Of a stretch of 5,848 bases of DNA, positions 1 to 4,526 are shown piece by piece. The DNA is taken from positions 1 to 5,848 of the forward strand of contig JAGOEH010000196.1 of NCBI GenBank assembly GCA_017997825.1, given 5' to 3'. The stretch is from Candidatus Delongbacteria bacterium. Its GTDB lineage: Bacteria > JAGOEH01. The position numbers and the translations under genes are program-made. Below the pieces are notes generated by a model. That model was given only the letters and a program-made list of their open reading frames with translations. It was not told the origin of the DNA and did no database searches. The stretch's first letter is position 1. Each line of letters begins with the position of its first letter.

Positions 1-20
1 AGATGTGTATAAGGAGACGG
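1..20. other. Probable residual Tn5/Nextera mosaic-end adapter at contig edge
   Basis: The window opens with AGATGTGTATAAG followed by GAGACGG. The Tn5 mosaic end used in tagmentation libraries is the same 13 bases followed by AGACAG, so the match differs by one inserted G and one substitution. A 13-base exact match placed at base 1 is very unlikely by chance. I infer that these bases are library adapter rather than genome. They should not be translated as part of the gene that runs off this edge. Confidence 0.8.
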
Positions 21-668
21 GCGGTAAGACAGCCGGCTCTGCAGAAAAGTCCGCCCGCAGACCCAGGGACTGAAGTGATACCCTCCGGTCTCTCCGCCCA
101 CCAGCAATCCCTTCCGTAACACCGGATGGGCCACCTTATGCTTCCGCCCATACCCGATCGGCAATAGATAACTGAAAGTACATTCGTACCACTGATAATC
201 CCCTTCTACTTCAAAGTAGTTATCCCGATCGGATTCATTGACTCCCGGCTTGGTATCGAAACTTTTCTCCCGAGGCAACGGCAGATCCATATAATTCTTG
301 ACTGTACCCAATTTACCGAACAGCAAATCAGGCCGTACAAATATACGCTCCATTTTGGGAATCTGGAACTCCTCATATTGCAGATACCCCAAGATCGACG
401 AATTGGTACTGATGAATCCCCCGGCTTTCATCAATGAATTCTCAGAAACCAAGCCCGAAACACTGCAAAATCCACCGATCCCGAATTGAAATATATTGGA
501 ATAGAACGGATAAGGTAAAACGGAAACCCTAACCGATGAGTCTGAAGACGAGACTTGAGGATTATCGGAAACCGAATTCCCGGGAATCGATCCGGTCATT
601 TCTTCCGCTATACTTTGAGTAGCCATTATACCAATCATCATCACGAACCGAATCATCCATTTGTGCAT
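1..668 (-). CDS. Exported protein, possible outer-membrane beta-barrel (3' end missing)
   Basis: This reading frame stays open from an ATG at 668 to the window edge (222 codons). The start is supported by AGGA seven bases upstream; an overlapping ATG just before it hits a stop within six codons. Residues 1-21 look like a Sec signal peptide: short basic start, hydrophobic stretch FVMMIGIMA, and an SIA cleavage site before EE. The mature part starts with a Ser/Asn-rich linker, then a segment (PYPFYSNIFQFGIGG) resembling the opening barrel strands of Omp85/BamA-like surface-antigen proteins. Alternating aromatic and polar strands follow (YLQYEEF, RIFVRPDLLFG, YQWYECTFSYLLPIGYG). The family guess rests on memory of that pattern and is weak; export is much surer. 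It lacks its C-terminus, and its last six or seven visible codons probably come from adapter. The gene upstream is the cupin, separated by 180 bp. Confidence 0.7.
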   Translation of the reverse strand, partial: MHKWMIRFVMMIGIMATQSIAEEMTGSIPGNSVSDNPQVSSSDSSVRVSVLPYPFYSNIFQFGIGGFCSVSGLVSENSLMKAGGFISTNSSILGYLQYEEFQIPKMERIFVRPDLLFGKLGTVKNYMDLPLPREKSFDTKPGVNESDRDNYFEVEGDYQWYECTFSYLLPIGYGRKHKVAHPVLRKGLLVGGETGGYHFSPWVCGRTFLQSRLSYRPSPYTH

Positions 669-689
669 TTCATTATCCTGTTCAGTTAA

Positions 690-718
690 ACTATAATCGT
701 TTCATTATCGATCAGCAA
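690..718 (-). promoter_or_regulatory. Possible sigma-70-type promoter for the exported protein gene
   Basis: On the minus strand, TTGCTG (713-718) is followed after 17 bases by TATAGT (690-695). This would start transcription about 10-15 bases before the AGGA ribosome-binding site of the gene starting at 668. The -10 box matches five of six consensus bases, the -35 only three. A second weak pair (TTGATC, 18 bases, GATAAT) overlaps it. If the organism uses a Bacteroidota-type promoter (TAnnTTTG), this call would be wrong. Confidence 0.3.
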
Positions 719-848
719 CTACAGCCTGATCAAACACAGTCAACACATAAAAATTTGGTCAATGTTGATTAAATCAAGCTCCCTTAGGTCCAATCACCCA
801 CGAATTCGGAAACCGTTTTCCAGAACGCCGATTCAGACAACAGATTCA

Positions 849-1304
849 TCAATGCCATTCCGGTTTGGCATTCACTCCGATGCCGTCCGAGGTCTCATAG
901 CTTTCCAGGCTGTCTTGCCGGGTCTGGATGACCATGAAAACCAGATCGGAATCGGAATGATTGCGCCGGCTTCGCCTGACACCGGGTGCCACCCGAATCA
1001 TGGTTCCTTCCTGATCGTCATACTGCCGATCGTTGAGCAGAAACTGACCTTGCCCTCTCAGAAAAATATAGATCTCTTCATTCTGATGATGTCGATGGTA
1101 AAATGGAATTTCAGTTCCGGCCGGCATGGCCTGAAACGAGATTTCCGCCCCGGTGGAAGCCATCATTTTTCCGGTGAATACCTTACCGGGAACACTCTGT
1201 TTCATTCCCGGATGCAGGTAAGAAAATCCGCTCAAATCGTCAAGCCGGCCGATCGACGCCACCGTAAAATCCTTTTGACTATCAATGAGTTGGATCGCCT
1301 TCAT
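849..1304 (-). CDS. Cupin-domain protein
   Basis: This is a 151-residue single-domain cupin, a small double-stranded beta-barrel that usually holds a metal ion. Motif 1 is clear: IPFYHRHHQNEEIYIFLRG at residues 66-84, with candidate ligands His70, His72 and Glu77 and the closing Gly84. Motif 2 (GTMIRVAPGVRRSRRN, 100-115) has no histidine at the usual ligand position, so metal binding may be three-coordinate. The N-terminal part (LHPGMKQSVPGKVF, then EISFQAMPAG) and the ending VIQTRQDSL...DGIGV agree with a recurrent family of about 150-residue cupins found in many anaerobes and FCB bacteria. The specific reaction is unknown. The ATG at 1304 follows AAGGGATAAAAGG. Only 24 bases separate it from the upstream small ORF, so it probably shares a transcript with the genes to its right. 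Confidence 0.9.
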   Translation of the reverse strand: MKAIQLIDSQKDFTVASIGRLDDLSGFSYLHPGMKQSVPGKVFTGKMMASTGAEISFQAMPAGTEIPFYHRHHQNEEIYIFLRGQGQFLLNDRQYDDQEGTMIRVAPGVRRSRRNHSDSDLVFMVIQTRQDSLESYETSDGIGVNAKPEWH

Positions 1305-1328
1305 CCTTTTATCCCTTCATGCTAAACG

Positions 1329-1511
1329 TTATCCGATCCGATAATCCGGAATCGATACTTCAGCTGATTCACTATTATAGTTTACGATCAATTCAAAAAA
1401 AAGATGGATTAAATCTAAATCATCAATAAAAAAACTGATCGGCTCTTTATCATCGGGCACCCTCACTCCTATCCAACCATTCCTCCCGAAGAGATCGTCC
1501 TCCGACACCAT
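1329..1511 (-). CDS. Small orphan ORF, hypothetical 60-residue protein
   Basis: A 60-codon frame starts at ATG 1511; a TTG one codon earlier is less likely. The product is acidic, with EDD near the start and a hydrophobic/acidic middle (SFFIDDLDLIHLFFELIV) that could form a helix or two, ending VSIPDYRIG. I recognise no family, and there is no signal peptide or metal motif. The ATG overlaps the TGA of the decayed response regulator as TGATG, the classic arrangement for translational coupling, and its own Shine-Dalgarno signal is weak. Because the regulator is broken, coupling may now be lost. Composition and placement make it a plausible gene or a remnant, but at this length chance is not excluded. 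Confidence 0.4.
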   Translation of the reverse strand: MVSEDDLFGRNGWIGVRVPDDKEPISFFIDDLDLIHLFFELIVNYNSESAEVSIPDYRIG

Positions 1512-1788
1512 CAATCCACGTTGATCGTAAGTTTATAGCCTTAACCGTGCAAAATCATAATATGAATACGCGCATCAGCCTGGAGATATTTTCGTAGTTT
1601 GGATATATATACATCCAGGCTCCGTGCATTATAATAACTATCATCCTGCCGGATTGTTTCCAGAATCTCCTTTTGGAGATGATTTCATTCCGGGTCATCA
1701 CCAGCAGTCTCAGCATTTCGGATTCTTGATGGGTCAGTTTGATCCGATGAGGATGAATTCTGAGAGTCCGGAACACTATCCCGGGATT
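1511..1788 (-). pseudogene. Response-regulator C-terminal DNA-binding domain relic (OmpR/RprY-like), receiver missing
   Basis: Reading two minus frames in series recovers a winged-helix Trans_reg_C domain. The first frame gives RIKLTHQESEMLRLL then MTRNEIISK. After a break near 1670-1674 the other frame gives EILETIRQDDSYYNARSLD, then VYISKLRKYLQADARI, then HIMILHG, a TAA stop (1543-1541) and GYKLTINVD ending at TGA 1513-1511. These match the LT.rEsE.LrLL, RSLDV.ISrLRkyL and HG.GyKL signatures of RprY-type regulators of Bacteroidota. One deleted base in AAAAGGAG, which would have read ISKEEILE, explains the shift. One substitution (for example AAA or GAA to TAA) explains the stop. The phospho-acceptor receiver domain is absent: recognisable sequence stops about 10 bases after the flavoprotein stop codon. 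No sensor kinase gene is nearby. I infer a 5'-truncated dead gene; assembly error could explain single lesions but not the missing half. Confidence 0.82.
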
Positions 1789-1794
1789 CTAATT

Positions 1795-3192
1795 TCATAC
1801 CGTGGGCTGTATCTGACCGGCACGGGCTTTTTTGACCACCTCAGCATGGGCCATGATCATACCTTGCTTGGATTTTTTCTGAAAAGCTCTCCGGACAAAA
1901 GGAATTTTAAGCATCAGCGATACCAACGGAACTACGGTTCGATTAAAAATCTTTTTCTGGGGAAAATCGAAGAGCTTAAGCCGACGATAGAGTCGATAAT
2001 CCTGCTGGAATACCATCCGCAATTCTCCCCATATCGAGTCACGAAAAACCTTCATTCCGCCGATTCCCAGGAAATCCTGCGGAAGGATAATCTTATCCCG
2101 GGCCAAACTGATACACCGGGCTGCCAGTGTATCGATCAGGGCATCAAGTTCCTGGCTGCTGCCGACCTCATCGCTCACAATCCCGGCCAGATTTCCGTGA
2201 GAAAATCCGGGATAAATCTCCATGATCTGCCTCAAATTGGGAATCTGGGCCAAAGGGCCGGATACCAGCCAGGCTAACTGCTTCTCCCGATAAATAGGAG
2301 CATGATTGAACACAAAACTGCGATCGAAAAACTTTTTAAAGGCCGATGACAGATAGCGATCGCGAATCGCACCCAAATAGATGACGACATCGGCTTCCAT
2401 CACGGTTTTGACAAAGACTTCCTTGAAACTGTCGGTACCGTCATAAATACAGCAATTATCAAATCCGCATTGACAACACCCGGAACAACCATTTTTAATA
2501 TCAATCCGGGAAATGTCGATCGGATCGATCCCCAGACAGGCTTTAAGACGATCCGCCATGGCCCGGACATTACCCCCGGATGAATAATCCGCGATCAGAC
2601 TGACCTTCAGCCCGGTAGGATCCGTTTTGGATAATGGACTAACAGGAATATAGTTCCATGATGGGTTTGAGATCGGAGAAAATGCCCGGGGCAATACTCT
2701 TTTTTCTGCTACATCATCGATCAGATGCTTCATAAATCCACGCCAAACCATCTGCTGCGGTTTTTTCAGCAGATCATTCATTTCCGCACTAAATGTCCCG
2801 CCAAATTGCATGCCCAAATCTTCACATACCGCATGGATATAGTTCCTGGCGCTATGATCCATAAAATGAATGGATGTCATCAATGCCACGGCATACTTTC
2901 CATTGAATGCCCCGGCCGCCCCACGTTCTCCGATCAACTCAATAAACCGCTTTACCTGATAAGGAACCAGCAAATGATAAACCGGAAAAGACCAGATAAT
3001 CAGATCGGCTTTCGATACATCCTCCATAACCCTATCGAAGCGGTCTTGCTCCTTTTCCAGCGATCGGATCATCGATCCCACCAAAACCGCGTTCCATTCA
3101 TGTTCGGGGAAATAAACCTCTAGGTATTTGATATACTGCATGGTAACACTGATATCCCCCTTGGGACTTCCATGTAAAACGAGAATCTTCAT
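1795..3192 (-). CDS. Two-domain flavodoxin-like NAD(P)H-dependent oxidoreductase with Isf-type cysteine motif
   Basis: This 465-residue cytoplasmic protein joins two flavodoxin-fold units. Domain 1 (about 1-165) opens with KILVLHGSPKGD, the phosphate-binding loop of FMN_red/Flavodoxin_2 proteins, and has ADLIIWSFPVYHLLVPYQVK, the usual second flavin-contact region. Domain 2 (about 195-365) opens with KVSLIADYSSGGN and carries NGCSGCCQCGFDNCC at 234-248. Cys236, 239, 242 and 247 fit C-x2-C-x2-C-x4-C, the [4Fe-4S] motif of archaeal iron-sulfur flavoproteins; two further cysteines sit beside it. A basic tail (370-465, with FLGIGGMKVFRDSIWGELR) is typical of long members of this group. The likely role is FMN-dependent electron transfer or reduction of quinones, nitro compounds or other electrophiles; the substrate is unknown. 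The ATG overlaps the tetR-family stop by four bases (ATGA), with AAAGG nine bases upstream, so the two are co-expressed. Confidence 0.87.
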   Translation of the reverse strand: MKILVLHGSPKGDISVTMQYIKYLEVYFPEHEWNAVLVGSMIRSLEKEQDRFDRVMEDVSKADLIIWSFPVYHLLVPYQVKRFIELIGERGAAGAFNGKYAVALMTSIHFMDHSARNYIHAVCEDLGMQFGGTFSAEMNDLLKKPQQMVWRGFMKHLIDDVAEKRVLPRAFSPISNPSWNYIPVSPLSKTDPTGLKVSLIADYSSGGNVRAMADRLKACLGIDPIDISRIDIKNGCSGCCQCGFDNCCIYDGTDSFKEVFVKTVMEADVVIYLGAIRDRYLSSAFKKFFDRSFVFNHAPIYREKQLAWLVSGPLAQIPNLRQIMEIYPGFSHGNLAGIVSDEVGSSQELDALIDTLAARCISLARDKIILPQDFLGIGGMKVFRDSIWGELRMVFQQDYRLYRRLKLFDFPQKKIFNRTVVPLVSLMLKIPFVRRAFQKKSKQGMIMAHAEVVKKARAGQIQPTV

Positions 3193-3836
3193 TTTTTCTT
3201 GCCTTTCACGGATCGGATCGAATCTCCAATCAGATCCATCGAGTAGTGGATGAATTCAGGTATACTGACCCCGAAAACCGACACAAAATGCTCGCACCGA
3301 TTGGCGACCATATCAAGAATTCCGTTCGATACACTCACCACATGGAGTGTCGCCATCCTGACATCCAGATCGGGTCGGATTGAACCGTCCTGCTGACCGA
3401 TCCTGAAACACCCGGCAATCAATTCCACCATCTCCCGATCCAGTCGAATCAATTCATCACGATAGGCATCCGGCAGTTTATCATCCCCATGCGCCTTGAT
3501 CGACAACACCTTGAACAATGCCGGATAGCGATCGGCAAACTCAACATAAGCCAAACCGATACCGCGGACCTTGTCGAATCCGGATTTTTCCCCAGCCGCC
3601 GCTTCCCTGAACAACCCATTCAGAACCGTCATGGCCCGGGCCATCACAGCCGATAACAATTCCTGCTTGGATGCGAAATAGCTATAAACCGTCTTTTTAG
3701 TAAAATCAGCTTCCCGGGCGATATCATCCATGGTAGCCAGATCATAACCCCGGGTGGAAAAAATCGTTTCCGAAGCCGCTAAAATCTCATTCAATCGGGT
3801 CTCTTTTTCGCGTTCACGTCGTGGCTTGAGCTTCAT
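3189..3836 (-). CDS. TetR/AcrR-family transcriptional regulator
   Basis: The 215-residue protein has a TetR_N helix-turn-helix domain at about 16-62: EILAASETIFSTRGYDLATM, then DDIAREADFTKKTVYSYFAS and KQELL. The recognition helix is TKKTVYSYF. The remainder is helical and would form the ligand-binding, dimerising domain, which is too divergent to name a ligand. TetR proteins usually repress their own operon and release DNA when a small molecule binds. The ATGA overlap with the flavoprotein gene makes that enzyme the obvious target. The start ATG at 3836 is preceded by AAAGGA with a five-base spacer, and a basic N-terminus (MKLKPRREREK) precedes the HTH, as is common. Length is normal and no lesion is seen. 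Confidence 0.93.
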   Translation of the reverse strand: MKLKPRREREKETRLNEILAASETIFSTRGYDLATMDDIAREADFTKKTVYSYFASKQELLSAVMARAMTVLNGLFREAAAGEKSGFDKVRGIGLAYVEFADRYPALFKVLSIKAHGDDKLPDAYRDELIRLDREMVELIAGCFRIGQQDGSIRPDLDVRMATLHVVSVSNGILDMVANRCEHFVSVFGVSIPEFIHYSMDLIGDSIRSVKGKKK

Positions 3837-3856
3837 ACTATCCTTTCAGGCTATTT

Positions 3857-3885
3857 ATTATACCCTTTGATTATATAATATACTA
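3857..3885 (-). promoter_or_regulatory. Promoter/operator region of the tetR-flavoprotein operon
   Basis: On the minus strand a perfect TATAAT (3857-3862) lies 20 bases before the start codon at 3836, giving a leader of roughly 14 bases that contains AAAGGA. The -35 region at 17-18 bases is a poor match (TAGTAT). Just upstream of the -10 box is a perfect 10-base palindrome, ATTATATAAT (3870-3879), which could be the core of a TetR-type operator covering the promoter spacer. In DNA this AT-rich such a palindrome can arise by chance, so the operator role is inference. Confidence 0.35.
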
Positions 3886-3951
3886 GCAGTTTATTTTAAA
3901 AGCAAGATCTTTTTTCATTTTTTTTCCAAAGATTAATTACTGTTTTCTAAA

Positions 3952-4398
3952 TTATTCCTCTTCTTCATCACCATACTGTTTAGGAGCTATCCCAAATCGT
4001 TCCACTATTTCACCGTTTATCAGCTCCTTCGGCATATTCCGAACGCGCAATAACTCGGTGATAAAAGCCCATTCATCCCCATAATCGAATAGAAAAAGCA
4101 TTTTTTTATTGAGGTGGTCATAGACCTTTCCAACTTTGGTTTTCCGAACACCATTGAATTCTTTGGATTCATCGAGATCAGAAAATAGTTCATACCCTTC
4201 GGTCGAATTATAATGCCTTTTCACATTATCGTAAAAACCAAATGGATGATCGAAATCGAATCCGAAAGAAAAAACAATGAATTTTGCAAAATCATACAAT
4301 GATGTATCTGAATTGACCGCAATCACTCTAAATGGCTTTCTTTTCCCTCTTGAACTGTGATTTAGCGTTACTTTAATTATTAACACCTGATCACTCAT
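3952..4398 (-). CDS. Plasmid pRiA4b ORF-3-like protein (IS1096 TnpR-like family)
   Basis: The 148-residue protein fits the PRiA4_ORF3 family. SLYDFAKFIVFSFGFDFDHP (33-52) followed by FGFYDN corresponds to the family's conserved L..l...I..aFgw...H...F segment. The second signature is LNKKMLFLFDYGDEWAFITE (96-115), matching the hallmark YDFGD.W block. It ends in a run of acids (GDEEEE). The family is widespread on plasmids and mobile elements and as single chromosomal genes; its biochemical role is not established. The ATG at 4398 has AGGAG seven bases upstream. Hand counting gives about 36% G+C over 4021-4380, against about 57% over 5161-5340 in the next gene, which suggests horizontal acquisition. 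It lies between unrelated genes, with 128 bp upstream and 115 bp downstream, and looks monocistronic. No transposase accompanies it. Confidence 0.85.
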   Translation of the reverse strand: MSDQVLIIKVTLNHSSRGKRKPFRVIAVNSDTSLYDFAKFIVFSFGFDFDHPFGFYDNVKRHYNSTEGYELFSDLDESKEFNGVRKTKVGKVYDHLNKKMLFLFDYGDEWAFITELLRVRNMPKELINGEIVERFGIAPKQYGDEEEE

Positions 4399-4505
4399 AA
4401 TCCACTCCTTCTTCTCTTTACATTAGCCTTGGGCCAAATACAAAACATGATAAAATTTAACCTTACAATACTGTTGGAAAGGATCAAATAATAGATTCTC
4501 ACAAT

Positions 4506-4519
4506 ATTCCAGATGGAAT
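4506..4519 (-). terminator. Weak hairpin after the secreted enzyme gene
   Basis: ATTCC (4506-4510) and GGAAT (4515-4519) form a five-base-pair stem around a four-base loop, eight bases past the stop codon at 4527-4529. Two more A-T pairs form after one mismatch. In the minus-strand transcript the stem is not followed by a clear U run; the T run lies on the plus-strand side. It may be a poor terminator or coincidence. Confidence 0.25.
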
Positions 4520-4526
4520 TTTTCAA

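Noticed and set aside
740-768. Inverted repeat TCAACA...TGTTGA downstream of the cupin gene as a terminator
   Set aside because: Six base pairs around a 17-base loop with no following U run on the transcribed strand; too weak to call.
801-825. GGAAA...TTTCC hairpin just after the cupin stop
   Set aside because: Only five base pairs and no T tract in the direction of transcription.
762-1325. 187-codon plus-strand open frame
   Set aside because: It is antisense to the cupin gene and has low-complexity, family-free translation.
1541-1543. TAA inside the HG-GYKL motif read as possible stop-codon recoding
   Set aside because: Neighbouring genes use TAA and TGA as ordinary stops, and the same relic also has a frameshift and lacks its receiver, so plain decay is simpler.
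1624-2277. 217-codon plus-strand open frame
   Set aside because: It lies opposite the flavoprotein and regulator-relic sequences, which have clear family motifs; its translation shows no recognisable domain.
3905-3930. T-rich run as a terminator for the pRiA4b-like gene
   Set aside because: The T run is on the plus strand, so the minus-strand transcript would carry A's, and no stable GC stem precedes it.
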